Source: Pseudomonadaceae bacterium SI-3 | Lineage (GTDB): Bacteria > Pseudomonadota > Gammaproteobacteria > Pseudomonadales > Pseudomonadaceae | NCBI GenBank assembly: GCA_004010935.1 | Contig: CP026511.1 | Span: 1,054,001 to 1,118,000 of the forward strand | Length of the DNA stretch: 64,000 nucleotides | Direction of reading: 5' to 3' | In this document: positions 9,443-19,322 of the stretch, one piece after another | Position numbering within the stretch: position 1 is the first letter of the stretch | Layout: every line of letters begins with the position of its first letter | Program-made: the position numbers and the translations under genes | Notes under the pieces: generated by a model | Told to the model about the DNA's origin: nothing | Seen by the model: only the letters and a program-made list of their open reading frames with translations | The model's database searches: none

Positions 9443-12397
9443 TCATTCACCGGAATCTGTGGCCTCGACATGACGCGGCAAAGTGATGCGGAAACGCGTG
9501 CCGCGTTGGGTTTCCGGGTCGGCCGGGCTGTCAATATTGATCTGCCCATAATGCTCTTCCACGATCGAATAGACCAGTGCGAGGCCCAGCCCTGTCCCTT
9601 CACCTGGATCCTTGGTGGTGAAGAACGGCTCGAAAAGCCGATCCTGAATCGCCTGCGGAATGCCGCTACCTTCGTCTTCGACGATGAGATAGACAGTCTG
9701 TTCGGACACTTCGCTGCGTACTCGGATCGCGCCGCCGGGCTCGGATGCGTCGCGTGCGTTGGACAGCAGGTTGATCAGCACCTGAGCGAGGCGCTGCGGG
9801 TCGCCTTCTGCCAGATGATCGGGGTCGCAGAGGTTGAAGAATCTCACCTCGGTTCCCCGCCGGTTGAGTGAGAGCAGGGCAATCGCATCTTGCGCCACCT
9901 CTGCCAGGCTTACGGGGTACCGGTCCTGTTGTCTGCCGCCGGCATGGGCGAAGCTCATCAGCGACTGGACGATGCGTGAGACGCGTTTGGTCTGCTCGAC
10001 GATCTGGTTGCTGATCTCGATGATCTCGGGGTCTGCCTCGCGCTCCTCGCGCAGGTTCTGCGCCAGGCAGGCGATGCCTGTGATCGGGTTGCCAATTTCG
10101 TGAGCGACCCCCGCCGCCAACCGACCAATGCTGGCCAAACGTTCGGAGTGAACGAGGCGGTCCTCCAGCTGTTGGGTTTCGGTGAGGTCTTCGATCAGCA
10201 GTACCAAACCGCTACTGCCGGGCGCCAACGGTTCGGCGATCGCGGCCTTGTGCAGGTTCAGGCAGCGGCTATGACCGTCCAGCTGCAAGCGTTGTTTATG
10301 CAGGTGCTCCTCGCGCTGCTGGGTGAAATCGCTTAGCAGGCTCTGCCAGGGCTCGGCGATGGTCGACAGGCGAGAGCCCACCACCTGCAGCGCGGGAATT
10401 TCGGTGAGCTCTTCCAGGGCTTTGTTCCACATCAGGATTTCCTGGTCCTTGGCCAGCGAGCACACGCCCATCGGCAGCTCCTGCAGGGTCTGCCGGTGAT
10501 AACGGCGCAGGGCATCGAGTTCGGCAGCAAGGCCGGTAAGGCGTGAGTGATAGTCCTCCAGGCGACTCTCGATGAAATGGATGTCTTCGGTCACATAGCT
10601 GTCTGCACCGTTCTTGTACGAGAGAAAATTCTCAACGATGTCCTGGGCGACGCTCGGCCCCATCAGTCCGGACAGGTTTGCCTCGATGCGATCGCGCAGC
10701 CGGCGCAAGGCATAGGGGCGATGCTCGTCGAAGGGCAGTTGCAGATCCCGCAGCGCCTGTTCCACCTCCCGCTGCGCAGTCTTGGCGCCCAGCGGCTTGG
10801 CGAGCTGAGTGGCGAACTCCTGCGGCGAGGCGGCTGCCAGCTCACGACGTTGAGGTCGGCGCACGTTTTCCACCGCGCAGGCTTCTGCTGCGGCTTGCTC
10901 CTCGGCGCTGGTCTCGGTGAACAGCGATAACAGCGAAAACGCCAGCACGTTGACCGCCAGAGAGGCGATCGCCGCCAGGTGCCAGCTGGTGTCGTCGAGC
11001 ACGTAGACCACGTTGAATAGCGGGATGTAGAAGCCATCGAGGTTGCCGACCAGCGGCAGCAGCATGGTCACAACCCAGACGGCAATACCGGCGAGCAGCC
11101 CAACGATGTAGCCACGACGGTTGGCGGTCGGCCAATAGAGCACTGAAAGCACGCCGGGCAGGAACTGCAGGGTCGCCACAAAGGCGACAATGCCCAGGTT
11201 TGACAGGTCCTGCTCGGCGCCCAGCATCAGATAAAAGCCGTAGCCGGCCATGATGATGGCGAGGATCAGGCTGCGCCGGGTCCATTTCAGCCAGCGATAG
11301 ATGTTGCCTTCGGTAGGAGGTTGGTAGAGCGGTAACACGAGATGGTTGAGCGCCATACCCGACAGGGCCAGGGTGCTGACAATGATCAGACCGCTGGACG
11401 CTGAAAGTCCGCCGACAAAGGCCAACAGCGTCAATGCCTCGCTCTGCGCCGTAATACCGAGGCCGAGGGTGAAATATTCGGGGTTGGTGCTGACGCCAAG
11501 TTTGAGCCCGGCCCAGAGAATCAGCGGCACGGCCAGGCTCATCAGCAGCAGATACAGCGGCAGGCCCCAGCTGGCGCTGACCAGCGCGCGCGGGTTGAGG
11601 TTTTCGGTAAAGGTCATGTGATACATGTGCGGCATGACAATCGCCGAGGCGAAGAACACCAGCAGCAGGGTGCGCCAGGGCCCTTCCTGCAGCGGCGTAT
11701 GCAGCGCCTGCAATGCCGACTGGTTCTGCAACAGCCAGATTTCCAGCTGATGCGGCCCACCGAACACGACAAACAGCGCGTACAAACCGATGGCGCCGAA
11801 GGTCAGCAACTTGACCACCGATTCGAACGCGATGGCGAAGACCAGCCCTTCGTGCTTCTCCCGTGTGGCGATATGCCGGGCGCCGAAGAGAATGGTGAAC
11901 AGCATGATCATCACGCAATAACCCAGCGCGACCCGTTCCTGCAGGGGCTCGAGGGTGAGAATCCCGATGGCATCGGCGACCGCCTGGATCTGCAAGGCGA
12001 GTAGCGGCAGCATGCCAATCAGCATGACCACCGTGGTCAGCGCGCCGCTCCAGGTGCTGCGGAAACGGAAGGCGAACAGATCCGCTAGTGAGGCCAGCTG
12101 GTAGGTTCGGGTGATACGCAGTATCGGATAGAGCAGGACCGGCGCCAGTAGAAACGCACCGCACACGCCCAGGTAGGTGGCGAGGAACCCGTATCCATAC
12201 TGATAGGCCAGGCCCACCGTGCCATAAAACGCCCAGGCACTGGCGTAGACGCCGAGGGACAGGGTGTAAGTGAGCGGGTGCCGAATGACCCAGCGCGGGA
12301 TCAGTCCTCGCTCGCTGATCCAGGCCACCCCGAACAGCACCAGCAGATAGGCGACACTGATCAGAATCAGGTGGCTGAGGCTAAAGCTCGTCTGCAT
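9443..12397 (-). CDS. cbrA: CbrA, transporter-fused sensor histidine kinase
   Basis: Inner-membrane sensor kinase of the CbrAB system. The 984-residue protein starts with a long multi-helix region like sodium/solute symporters (roughly residues 1-500), then a PAS-like segment (about 620-740). The HisKA motif VAHEIGNPITGIA carries His766, and a HATPase domain follows with the N box NLLSNARDAS, DEGSGIP and TKDPGEGTGLGLAL. The transporter-kinase fusion is diagnostic; the domain can transport histidine in other pseudomonads. Its ATG lies within the end of the small cbrX gene, suggesting translational coupling. The partner cbrB is next on the same strand. Confidence 0.95.
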   Translation of the reverse strand: MQTSFSLSHLILISVAYLLVLFGVAWISERGLIPRWVIRHPLTYTLSLGVYASAWAFYGTVGLAYQYGYGFLATYLGVCGAFLLAPVLLYPILRITRTYQLASLADLFAFRFRSTWSGALTTVVMLIGMLPLLALQIQAVADAIGILTLEPLQERVALGYCVMIMLFTILFGARHIATREKHEGLVFAIAFESVVKLLTFGAIGLYALFVVFGGPHQLEIWLLQNQSALQALHTPLQEGPWRTLLLVFFASAIVMPHMYHMTFTENLNPRALVSASWGLPLYLLLMSLAVPLILWAGLKLGVSTNPEYFTLGLGITAQSEALTLLAFVGGLSASSGLIIVSTLALSGMALNHLVLPLYQPPTEGNIYRWLKWTRRSLILAIIMAGYGFYLMLGAEQDLSNLGIVAFVATLQFLPGVLSVLYWPTANRRGYIVGLLAGIAVWVVTMLLPLVGNLDGFYIPLFNVVYVLDDTSWHLAAIASLAVNVLAFSLLSLFTETSAEEQAAAEACAVENVRRPQRRELAAASPQEFATQLAKPLGAKTAQREVEQALRDLQLPFDEHRPYALRRLRDRIEANLSGLMGPSVAQDIVENFLSYKNGADSYVTEDIHFIESRLEDYHSRLTGLAAELDALRRYHRQTLQELPMGVCSLAKDQEILMWNKALEELTEIPALQVVGSRLSTIAEPWQSLLSDFTQQREEHLHKQRLQLDGHSRCLNLHKAAIAEPLAPGSSGLVLLIEDLTETQQLEDRLVHSERLASIGRLAAGVAHEIGNPITGIACLAQNLREEREADPEIIEISNQIVEQTKRVSRIVQSLMSFAHAGGRQQDRYPVSLAEVAQDAIALLSLNRRGTEVRFFNLCDPDHLAEGDPQRLAQVLINLLSNARDASEPGGAIRVRSEVSEQTVYLIVEDEGSGIPQAIQDRLFEPFFTTKDPGEGTGLGLALVYSIVEEHYGQINIDSPADPETQRGTRFRITLPRHVEATDSGE

Positions 12398-12557
12398 CGC
12401 GTTGACTCTGAAGAATGAAGGTCACCACGATGAGGATCAGCCACAACAGATAAGGCCGGTACCACGCGCCGTTGGGGTCAATCCACCAGTCCATGATTGC
12501 AGGGGAAAACAAATAGATCCCCACCACCAGGAGCAGCACCAGTCGGTAGATGTACAT
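12381..12557 (-). CDS. cbrX: CbrX, 58-residue membrane protein overlapping cbrA
   Basis: The minus strand from an ATG at 12557 encodes 58 residues beginning MYIYRLVLLLVVGIYLFSP. They comprise a first hydrophobic helix, a polar DWWIDPNGAWYRP turn, a second helix (LLWLILIVVTFIL) and a charged tail. The stop at 12381 lies 17 bases inside cbrA, in another frame. A small cbrX gene upstream of and coupled to cbrA is known in Pseudomonas putida; position, size and two-helix layout agree. The likely role is to couple or tune cbrA translation, and possibly to assist the sensor in the membrane; that second part is inference. Confidence 0.8.
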   Translation of the reverse strand: MYIYRLVLLLVVGIYLFSPAIMDWWIDPNGAWYRPYLLWLILIVVTFILQSQRDADEL

Positions 12558-12677
12558 GCTGGAACTCGTGTCGAAAGTAGGCGGATGGTAAAGGAAGCGG
12601 CAAGCGGCAAGCCACAGGCTGGCGGAAAAGAGCGTCGCACGTCGGTTTTGCCCATATTAAGAGGCACGGATGTCGCC

Positions 12678-13568
12678 TCAGCGAAGCTGCGACTCGGCCA
12701 GGGTTCGACAGCGCGGGATGCGCTCAGCATTCCAGTGGGCTGTCGCCCAAGTCAGCACCTCGTTGGGCAGGGCGTCACTCAGCTCGCTTGGAGTGGGTTG
12801 GCCAAGCGCGCGCAGCGCACGCAGTAACAGTGGTGTGGCTTCAGCCGGTTGCAGCGGCGGTGAGCGGTAACGTTTTCCCAGTTTATGGCCGTCGGGCTGA
12901 ATGATCAGAGGGACATGCAAGTAGCGCGGGTGTGGCAGGCCAAGCAGGTCCTGCAGAAAGAGTTGCCGCGGGGTCGAGTCGAGCAGATCGGCACCGCGGA
13001 CGACGTCGGTCACGCCCTGCCAGGCATCATCGAGCACCACCGCCAGCTGATAAGCAATCAGCCCGTCTCTGCGGCGGATAACGAAGTCGCCCACTTCGCG
13101 GGCCAAGTCCTGGCTGTACTGGCCCTGGACGCGATCGCTGAAGCTGTAGGTCCGATCCGGCACGCGCAGGCGGATGGCGGCGTCAGGGGTGTCGCGGCCG
13201 GCTTCACGGCAGAAACCCGGGTAGAGTCCGGCGAACGCCTGCAATTGCTTGCGCGAGCAGGTACAGGCATAGGCATGGCCGTCCTGCCTGAGGCGATCGA
13301 TCACCTCGTTATAGACGTCAAGCCGTTCGCTTTGGCGGACCATCTGGTCATCCCATTGGAAACCGTAGGCTTCCAATGCCTGCAGAATCGAGGTCTGCGC
13401 CCCCGGCATTTCTCGCGGCGGATCGAGGTCTTCCATGCGCAACAGCCAACGGCCGCCAACGGCACGGGCATCGAGATAGGAGGCGAGGGCAGCGATCAAC
13501 GAGCCGAAGTGCAGATAGCCGCTGGGGGTCGGCGCGAAGCGACCTATGTAGGAAGAGGGTGTGGACAT
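12678..13568 (-). CDS. gluQ: Glutamyl-Q tRNA(Asp) synthetase
   Basis: Attaches glutamate to queuosine in the anticodon wobble position of tRNA(Asp). It is a shortened paralogue of glutamyl-tRNA synthetase without an anticodon-binding domain. The start at 13568 (MSTPSSYIGRFAPTPSGYLH) yields 296 residues. The HIGH-like GYLHFGSL motif, the cysteine motif YACTCSRKQ with a later PGFCREAG, and the KMSKS-like HKLGKR loop are present. It follows dksA on the same strand with the usual dksA-gluQ order. The in-frame upstream extension overlaps the dksA terminator and is rejected. Confidence 0.94.
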   Translation of the reverse strand: MSTPSSYIGRFAPTPSGYLHFGSLIAALASYLDARAVGGRWLLRMEDLDPPREMPGAQTSILQALEAYGFQWDDQMVRQSERLDVYNEVIDRLRQDGHAYACTCSRKQLQAFAGLYPGFCREAGRDTPDAAIRLRVPDRTYSFSDRVQGQYSQDLAREVGDFVIRRRDGLIAYQLAVVLDDAWQGVTDVVRGADLLDSTPRQLFLQDLLGLPHPRYLHVPLIIQPDGHKLGKRYRSPPLQPAEATPLLLRALRALGQPTPSELSDALPNEVLTWATAHWNAERIPRCRTLAESQLR

Positions 13569-13632
13569 GGGCCGGCTCGGGTAAGGGGCGTCGAGGCGGG
13601 GTGAAGCAAAGGCGCGGGAGGCCGAAAATGAA

Positions 13633-13653
13633 GCGGGGCGCCGTAGCGCCCCG
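13633..13653 (-). terminator. Terminator between dksA and gluQ
   Basis: GGGGCGC (13635-13641) and GCGCCCC (13646-13652) form a GC-rich hairpin a few bases past the dksA stop. On the minus strand it is followed by CTTCATTTTC. It may only attenuate, since gluQ follows at 13568. Confidence 0.7.
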
Positions 13654-13660
13654 TTCGGGA

Positions 13661-14104
13661 TCAGGAACCGATCTGCTTTTCCTTGATCTCCGCCAGCGTC
13701 TTGCAGTCGATGCACAGCGTAGCGGTCGGACGGGCTTCCAGACGGCGAATGCCGATCTCGACGCCGCAGGAATCACACCAGCCATACTCGTTGTCTTCGA
13801 TCAGCTGCAGCGTCTCGTCGATCTTCTTGATCAACTTGCGCTCGCGATCACGGGCGCGTAGTTCCAGGCTGAATTCTTCTTCCTGGCTGGCGCGATCGGC
13901 CGGATCGGGGAAGTTGGCCGCTTCGTCCTGCATGTGATGCACGGTTCGGTCGACTTCCTCCATCAGCTCCAGCTTCCACTTATTGAGGATGCCGGTGAAG
14001 TGAGCGCGCATGTTGTCGCTCATGTATTCCTCGCCCTTGGACTCCTTATAGGGAACGAAGGCGCGGATCAATTGGTTGCTGGGTGTCGTTTTAGTAATGG
14101 GCAT
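13661..14104 (-). CDS. dksA: RNA polymerase-binding transcription factor DksA
   Basis: Binds the RNA polymerase secondary channel and, with ppGpp, adjusts rRNA and amino-acid promoters. The start ATG at 14104 ([11 protein letters not shown]) gives 147 residues. The coiled-coil region contains [17 protein letters not shown], with the acidic tip residues. The C-terminal zinc finger has all four cysteines (CDSCG and CIDC), so this is the zinc-binding form, not the cysteine-lacking DksA2. It is divergent from the aminotransferase gene. Confidence 0.97.
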   Translation of the reverse strand: MPITKTTPSNQLIRAFVPYKESKGEEYMSDNMRAHFTGILNKWKLELMEEVDRTVHHMQDEAANFPDPADRASQEEEFSLELRARDRERKLIKKIDETLQLIEDNEYGWCDSCGVEIGIRRLEARPTATLCIDCKTLAEIKEKQIGS

Positions 14105-14296
14105 GGATGAACGCCTCTCGCTATGTCCATTGCGCAGGATAGTGAATCCCTCTGCCGGCCCGTGCCGGCCCTGCGGCTGCAAGCGGGCGAACTTACCAGA
14201 TCGTATCGGGGTGCGCTACTCCCGAATATCACGGTGGCTGCGGTGTCAGGGGGACCTTCGGTAGAATTCACGTTTTGTACTCGTCAGGAAGGTCAG

Positions 14297-15469
14297 ATGA
14301 CCTCGTCATATAGCGCGCGTAGCCGTGCAATCGAACCCTTTCACGTCATGGCATTGCTGGCCCGGGCCAACCAATTGCAGGCGTCTGGACATGACGTCAT
14401 TCACCTGGAGATCGGAGAGCCGGACTTCAGCACCGCCGAGCCCATCGTCGCGGCCGGTCAGGCTGCCCTCGCGGCTGGTCATACCCGCTACACCGCCGCC
14501 CGTGGGCTGCCGCAGCTGCGCGAGGCGATTGCCGGTTTCTACAAGCAGCGCTATCAACTGTCTATTGACCCCGAACGCGTGCTGATTACTCCCGGCGGGT
14601 CCGGTGCGCTGCTATTGGCCAGCAGTTTGCTGGTCGACCCAGGCAAGCACTGGCTGTTGGCCGACCCGGGGTATCCCTGCAACCGGCACTTCCTGCGCCT
14701 GATCGAAGCTGCCGCGCAGCTGGTGCCGGTCGGCCCGGATGTGCGTTATCAGCTGACGGCCGATCTGGTCGAGCGTTACTGGGACAAGGACAGCGTGGGC
14801 GCCCTGGTGGCTTCGCCGGCCAATCCCACCGGTACCTTGCTGACACGGGACGATCTGGCGGGCCTGTCGGCTGCGTTGAAAAGCCGCGGCGGGCAACTGG
14901 TGGTGGACGAGATCTACCACGGCCTCACCTATGGCACCGATGCGGCCAGTGTGCTGGAAGTCGACGACTCGGCGTTCGTGCTGAACAGCTTTTCCAAGTA
15001 CTTCGGCATGACGGGCTGGCGCCTCGGTTGGCTGGTCGCGCCACCTCAGGCGGTCAGCGAACTGGAAAAGCTGGCGCAGAACCTCTACATCAGCGCGCCG
15101 ACCATGGCCCAGCATGCCGCCCTGGCCTGCTTCGAGCCGGCCACCCTGGAAATCCTCGAAGCGCGTCGCGGCGAATTTGCCAAGCGCCGTGATTTTCTGC
15201 TGCCCGCATTGCGCGAGTTGGGCTTCGGCATTGCGGTGGAGCCGGAAGGGGCTTTCTATCTCTACGCCGATATCAGCGCCATCGGCGGTGACGCTTACAC
15301 GTTCTGCCAGCACATGCTGGAAACCGAGTTTGTCGCCATCACGCCGGGGTTGGATTTCGGGCGGCACCAGGCCGGTCACCATGTGCGTTTCGCCTATACG
15401 CAGGATTTGCCCCGGCTGGAGCAGGCGGTTGAGCGCATTGCGCGTGGCCTGCGGAGCTGGAAAGGCTGA
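14297..15469 (+). CDS. PLP-dependent class I/II aminotransferase
   Basis: Fold-type I aminotransferase with an undetermined amino-acid substrate; in Pseudomonas the dksA neighbour is annotated as a probable aspartate/alanine-type aminotransferase. I start at the ATG at 14297 ([15 protein letters not shown]), which has AGGAAGG just upstream; longer in-frame starts run into the dksA upstream region. The 390 residues show [22 protein letters not shown] with the conserved Asn, DEIYHGL, and [15 protein letters not shown] containing the PLP-binding lysine. The stop overlaps the sfsA start by one base (TGATG), so the two genes are coupled. Confidence 0.9.
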   Translation: MTSSYSARSRAIEPFHVMALLARANQLQASGHDVIHLEIGEPDFSTAEPIVAAGQAALAAGHTRYTAARGLPQLREAIAGFYKQRYQLSIDPERVLITPGGSGALLLASSLLVDPGKHWLLADPGYPCNRHFLRLIEAAAQLVPVGPDVRYQLTADLVERYWDKDSVGALVASPANPTGTLLTRDDLAGLSAALKSRGGQLVVDEIYHGLTYGTDAASVLEVDDSAFVLNSFSKYFGMTGWRLGWLVAPPQAVSELEKLAQNLYISAPTMAQHAALACFEPATLEILEARRGEFAKRRDFLLPALRELGFGIAVEPEGAFYLYADISAIGGDAYTFCQHMLETEFVAITPGLDFGRHQAGHHVRFAYTQDLPRLEQAVERIARGLRSWKG

Positions 15470-16176
15470 TGCAGTTCACAACGCCTCTGGAGCAGGGTCG
15501 GCTGGTTCGGCGCTACAAGCGTTTCCTCGCCGATGTCGTTACCGACGCCGGCGAGCACCTGTGCATCCACTGTCCGAATACGGGCTCGATGCTCAATTGC
15601 ATGAGCGAGGGCGCGCGCGTCTGGTTTCAGCGCAACAGCGATCCCAAACGCAAACTGCCTGGCACCTGGGAACTGGTTGAAACCCCGCAAGGGCGGCTTG
15701 CCTGCGTCAACACGGCACGGGCCAATCGACTGGTCGAAGAGGCGCTGCTGGCCGGAGTGATCGGGGAATTGAACGGCTTCACTGCGCTCAAGCGTGAGGT
15801 GGCGTACGGCATCGAGAACAGCCGCGTGGATTTCCGCCTGGACTATCCCGCAGGACCCGCATTCGTCGAAGTCAAAAGCGTGACCCTGGGCTTCGCTGAT
15901 ACGGCTGTTGCGGCCTTTCCCGATGCGGTGACGGACCGCGGCGCTCGCCATTTGCGCGAACTGGCGGTGCTGGCCCGTCAGGGCGTATGGGCGGTACAAC
16001 TGTATTGCGTCAACCTCACTGGAATCGATGCCGTGCGCCCTGCCGGCGAGATCGACCCGCGCTACGCCGCCGCGCTGCGGGATGCAGTGGAGGCGGGCGT
16101 CGAAGTGCTGGCCTATGGCGTCGAACTGTCGCCGAGAGAGATCCGGCTGGTGCGTCCCTTGCCGGTCATTCTGTAA
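15469..16176 (+). CDS. sfsA: SfsA family DNA/RNA nuclease
   Basis: Sugar fermentation stimulation protein family. The 235 residues contain the N-terminal OB-like part ([21 protein letters not shown]) and the nuclease-fold motif [21 protein letters not shown], with the D...ExK acidic/lysine pattern of PD-(D/E)XK enzymes. The name came from E. coli maltose genetics; a nuclease activity and a regulatory role have both been proposed, and the physiological function is unsettled. Its start overlaps the aminotransferase stop. Confidence 0.93.
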   Translation: MQFTTPLEQGRLVRRYKRFLADVVTDAGEHLCIHCPNTGSMLNCMSEGARVWFQRNSDPKRKLPGTWELVETPQGRLACVNTARANRLVEEALLAGVIGELNGFTALKREVAYGIENSRVDFRLDYPAGPAFVEVKSVTLGFADTAVAAFPDAVTDRGARHLRELAVLARQGVWAVQLYCVNLTGIDAVRPAGEIDPRYAAALRDAVEAGVEVLAYGVELSPREIRLVRPLPVIL

Positions 16177-16222
16177 GCAGACCTGTAGCGACCGGCTGGG
16201 CCCCGGTCGCGATCCTCTCCCT

Positions 16223-17542
16223 TCACCGGCCGCTGGGTGTGATCCGCCAGATCACGTTCCCGACGTCATCGGCCACCAATAGCGCGCCGGCCTTGTCCAC
16301 TGCGACGCCCACCGGGCGACCCATGGCCTGCTCATCCTCGTTGAGAAAGCCGGTCAGCACGTCTTCGGCTGTGCCGTCCGGCTCGCCATCCTTGAAGGGT
16401 ACGAAAACCACTTTATAGCCACTGCGCGGCTTGCGGTTCCATGAACCATGCTGGCCGATGAACGCGCCGTGACGGTAGCGCTCGGGCAACAGCGAGCCTT
16501 CATAGAAGGCCAGTCCGAGAGAGGCTGTGTGTGCGCCAAGTGCGTAGTCGGGCATGAGGGCTTTGGCCACCAGATCCGGGCGCGGCGGCTTGACCCGCTC
16601 GTCGACGTGCTGACCGTAATAGCTGTAGGGCCAGCCGTAGAAACCGCCGTCTTGTACCGATGTCATGTAATCGGGCACCAGATCGCTGCCGATTTCGTCG
16701 CGCTCGTTGACGGTGGTCCACAGCTCGCCGCTGTCTGGTTGCCAGGCCAGACCATTGGGGTTGCGCAGGCCCGAAGCGAACAACCGCATCGTCTTATCGT
16801 GCGGGTCAATCTCAAGAATGGCCGCGCGGTTTTCCTCGGCCTCCATGCCGTTTTCACCCACGTTGCTGTTGGAGCCGCTGGTAACGTACAGCCTTGATCC
16901 GTCGGGGCTGGCGATGACGTTCTTGGTCCAATGGTGGTTGATCGGCCCGGCTGGAAGGTCGACCACTTTCTCACCCGCCGCGTCGATCCTGGTCGCACCT
17001 TGCTTGTAGGGGAAGCGCACCAGTGCATCAGTGTTGGCGACATACAGCTGATCGCCTATGAGCGCCATGCCGAACGGTGAGTGCAAACCCTCGAGAAATA
17101 CCGATCTGTCTTCGAGCGTGCCGTCACCATCGCGATCACGCAGCATCGTAATACGGTCGGCGCTTTTGCCGCCGGAGCCCGCCCGCGCCATGACCTTTTT
17201 CATGATCCAGCCACGAATGCCCTGGCCGTCGTCCGGCTTCGCGGGCGCATTGCTTTCGGCCACGAGCACGTCGCCATTGGGCAGCACATAGAGCCAGCGC
17301 GGATGATCGAGGTTGTCAGCGAACGCCTGGACTTGCAGGCCGGGAGCCGCTTGCGGCGAGCGATCCGCGGGCCACCAGGTGGCCTCGGCGATGTTGACGG
17401 TCGGGATCAGCGACTTATTCGGCTCGGGCAGCGCCGGGGCCGGGCCGTAGCCAGCTTCGACTGGCAGTGTGGCGGTATCGCCGCAGCCGGCCAGGCCAAG
17501 CATAAGCGCCCCGGTTGTTAGGTAAGCGTAACGGCTAGGCAT
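16223..17542 (-). CDS. Sorbosone dehydrogenase-type PQQ sugar dehydrogenase, lipoprotein
   Basis: A six-bladed beta-propeller of the soluble glucose/sorbosone dehydrogenase family, expected to oxidise an aldose or similar sugar with PQQ in the periplasm. The 439 residues begin with a signal peptide whose lipobox LAGC puts the lipidated cysteine at residue 20. Propeller motifs include [43 protein letters not shown] and GQHGSWNR. Substrate cannot be read from sequence. It lies on the opposite strand to sfsA, convergent with it, and is followed upstream by an mgtC-like gene in the same direction. Confidence 0.85.
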   Translation of the reverse strand: MPSRYAYLTTGALMLGLAGCGDTATLPVEAGYGPAPALPEPNKSLIPTVNIAEATWWPADRSPQAAPGLQVQAFADNLDHPRWLYVLPNGDVLVAESNAPAKPDDGQGIRGWIMKKVMARAGSGGKSADRITMLRDRDGDGTLEDRSVFLEGLHSPFGMALIGDQLYVANTDALVRFPYKQGATRIDAAGEKVVDLPAGPINHHWTKNVIASPDGSRLYVTSGSNSNVGENGMEAEENRAAILEIDPHDKTMRLFASGLRNPNGLAWQPDSGELWTTVNERDEIGSDLVPDYMTSVQDGGFYGWPYSYYGQHVDERVKPPRPDLVAKALMPDYALGAHTASLGLAFYEGSLLPERYRHGAFIGQHGSWNRKPRSGYKVVFVPFKDGEPDGTAEDVLTGFLNEDEQAMGRPVGVAVDKAGALLVADDVGNVIWRITPSGR

Positions 17543-17574
17543 GGTCTGTTCCTATGTGATGATCGCAGCTGGAC

Positions 17575-18102
17575 TCATGGGGCATTGTCCTGATCACGCC
17601 CCCTCTTGTGGGTACTGGCCGATCTATGCGCTGCATGTTGTTCCAGGCGAGGCATCACCAGAAAGATGACCAATGCGAAGGCCGTCGTCATCACTGCGGT
17701 GGACTCATGACCCAGCCCCGTGGCGACGCCGATGGCCGCGGTCAGCCAGATTCCCGCCGCCGTGGTAAGACCTTTGACGTCCTCCACCGAACTGCCCTTG
17801 AGAATAGTGCCGGCGCCCAGAAAGCCAATACCGGTGATGATGCCTTGCATGACCCTAGACAGATCTTCGATCGGCATCCCCGCTTCCAGTGGCACCAGAA
17901 CGAAGAGGGCGGCACCCAGCGATACCAGCATATGGGTGCGCAGGCCGGCGGCCTTGCCCTTGTATTCACGTTCGTAGCCGAGCACGCCACCCAAAAACGC
18001 GGCCAGGACCAGCCGTACGGAGACGCGAATCGCATGCTCGAAGTCGGGGATGTCGGAAAATTCCGAGGCGACGGTGCGGCTCAGGATATCCCACCATTCC
18101 AT
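17575..18102 (-). CDS. MgtC/SapB family membrane protein
   Basis: A 175-residue inner-membrane protein with the family blocks LVLAAFLGGVLGYEREYKGKAAGLRTH, MLVSLGAALFVLV, ITGIGFLGAGTILKG and GLTTAAGIWLTAAIGVATGLG. MgtC proteins help cells survive low magnesium and acid in other bacteria and inhibit the F-type ATP synthase in Salmonella; this stand-alone short form lacks the C-terminal domain of Salmonella MgtC, so the role is uncertain. It lies 33 bases upstream of the sugar dehydrogenase start. Confidence 0.88.
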   Translation of the reverse strand: MEWWDILSRTVASEFSDIPDFEHAIRVSVRLVLAAFLGGVLGYEREYKGKAAGLRTHMLVSLGAALFVLVPLEAGMPIEDLSRVMQGIITGIGFLGAGTILKGSSVEDVKGLTTAAGIWLTAAIGVATGLGHESTAVMTTAFALVIFLVMPRLEQHAAHRSASTHKRGRDQDNAP

Positions 18103-18165
18103 GCATTCCTCCCTTGGGCTTAGCGGACGTGCTTTGCCGTTCGAGTACCGCCTGGCTTCAGCGGT

Positions 18166-19188
18166 TCATTCCACGACCTCGAAGCGCAGCATGCCGATCA
18201 TTTGCCCTGCCTCGGTCATCACCCGCACGCGCCATTTACCTTCGGCCTGCTTTGGAAAGTTGCGCTTGTGGGTCCAGGCACGATAGCCGGCCTCCCGGCC
18301 ACCGCTGATGTCCAGCGGGATGCGGTCGACCCGCTTACCGTTGTGCGTCCATTCATGGTAGATGCGTTCTTTCAGGCCGCGCGGCGCGTTGATTGCGGTA
18401 AATGCGTAGAGGCCATTGCTGTGCAACTGTTGGCTGGAGATTTCACGCAGACGATTGCCAGGCTTGCGCGAGGCATCATCGAGGGTCGTGGTCACTGCGA
18501 CATCCGTCAGCCAGAGCGTTGCCGGCGGCACCCAGGCGCGTCCCACCCAACCGGCCAGACCGACCACGGCAGCGAGCGCCAGCACCCCCAGCACGCTTCT
18601 CCAGTTCCACGAAGCAAACAAGCCGCTGAGGCTCGGCAGTGCGAGTACCACGGCGATGCCCAATGCCCAGAGATAACTTTGCGGTGTCGACAGGTGAAAG
18701 ATGATCGGTAGCGCAGTGAGTAGAACGGCAAACAATGTCAGCGCATGAAATGCCAGATAGACCCAGCGTCGCGGCGCGAGCCACTTGTAATAGATCGGAT
18801 CGACCAGCGAGACCAGCGCTGCCACGCCCAGCATCACGGTGAACGCGGCCTGGCCACTGTTCCAGGTCGTGGTGATGAAAAAGAACGGGATGATGAAGAA
18901 CAGGCTTTCCTGATGGACCATTTGCGTCACATAGCGCAGCAAAGGCGGTGGCACCTTCCAGCCGAAGCGGCGTTCCAGACCGGCGCGTAGGCTTTTCTCC
19001 AACATCAGCCAGAGCCAGCTGAACAGCATCAAGGCGGCGATGACCTTGGCCAGCCCGGCGTGGCGCTCGACCAGCACAAAACTGGCCAGGCCCGAACAGA
19101 AACCAAAGAGTGCAACCGTGCCGGGGTAGCGGCGAATCAGCCGCGAGGCCAGCTCGAACAGGCTCAAGAAGCGGGTCTTCAACGACAT
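18166..19188 (-). CDS. DUF5924/DUF2914 membrane protein
   Basis: A 340-residue membrane protein of unknown function. Several hydrophobic segments fill residues 20-220 (for example VALFGFCSGLASFVLV, ESLFFIIPFFFITTTW and LWALGIAVVLALPSLSGLF). A soluble C-terminal domain of about 110 residues has the pattern of DUF2914: LYAFTAINAPRGLKERIYHEWTHNGK, followed by GYRAWTHKRNFP and GKWRVRVMT. That domain probably sits in the periplasm. The gene is 63 bases from the mgtC-like gene, same strand. Confidence 0.75.
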   Translation of the reverse strand: MSLKTRFLSLFELASRLIRRYPGTVALFGFCSGLASFVLVERHAGLAKVIAALMLFSWLWLMLEKSLRAGLERRFGWKVPPPLLRYVTQMVHQESLFFIIPFFFITTTWNSGQAAFTVMLGVAALVSLVDPIYYKWLAPRRWVYLAFHALTLFAVLLTALPIIFHLSTPQSYLWALGIAVVLALPSLSGLFASWNWRSVLGVLALAAVVGLAGWVGRAWVPPATLWLTDVAVTTTLDDASRKPGNRLREISSQQLHSNGLYAFTAINAPRGLKERIYHEWTHNGKRVDRIPLDISGGREAGYRAWTHKRNFPKQAEGKWRVRVMTEAGQMIGMLRFEVVE

Positions 19189-19322
19189 GACGACTTCACA
19201 GTGAGGGGTGTCTCCGATTGATACGAGGCAGACGCCGGACGAGCGAGGGGCTCATCGTTGTTCTGTAGGCAGTCTATTGTGCTTGAGTTCCCGGGCTGCC
19301 GTTCAGGCATCGCAGCGGCTGA

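Noticed and set aside
10842..12164. 440-codon frame on the minus strand within cbrA in another frame
   Set aside because: It overlaps a gene with clear domains, and the product is an Arg/Ala-rich frame shadow.
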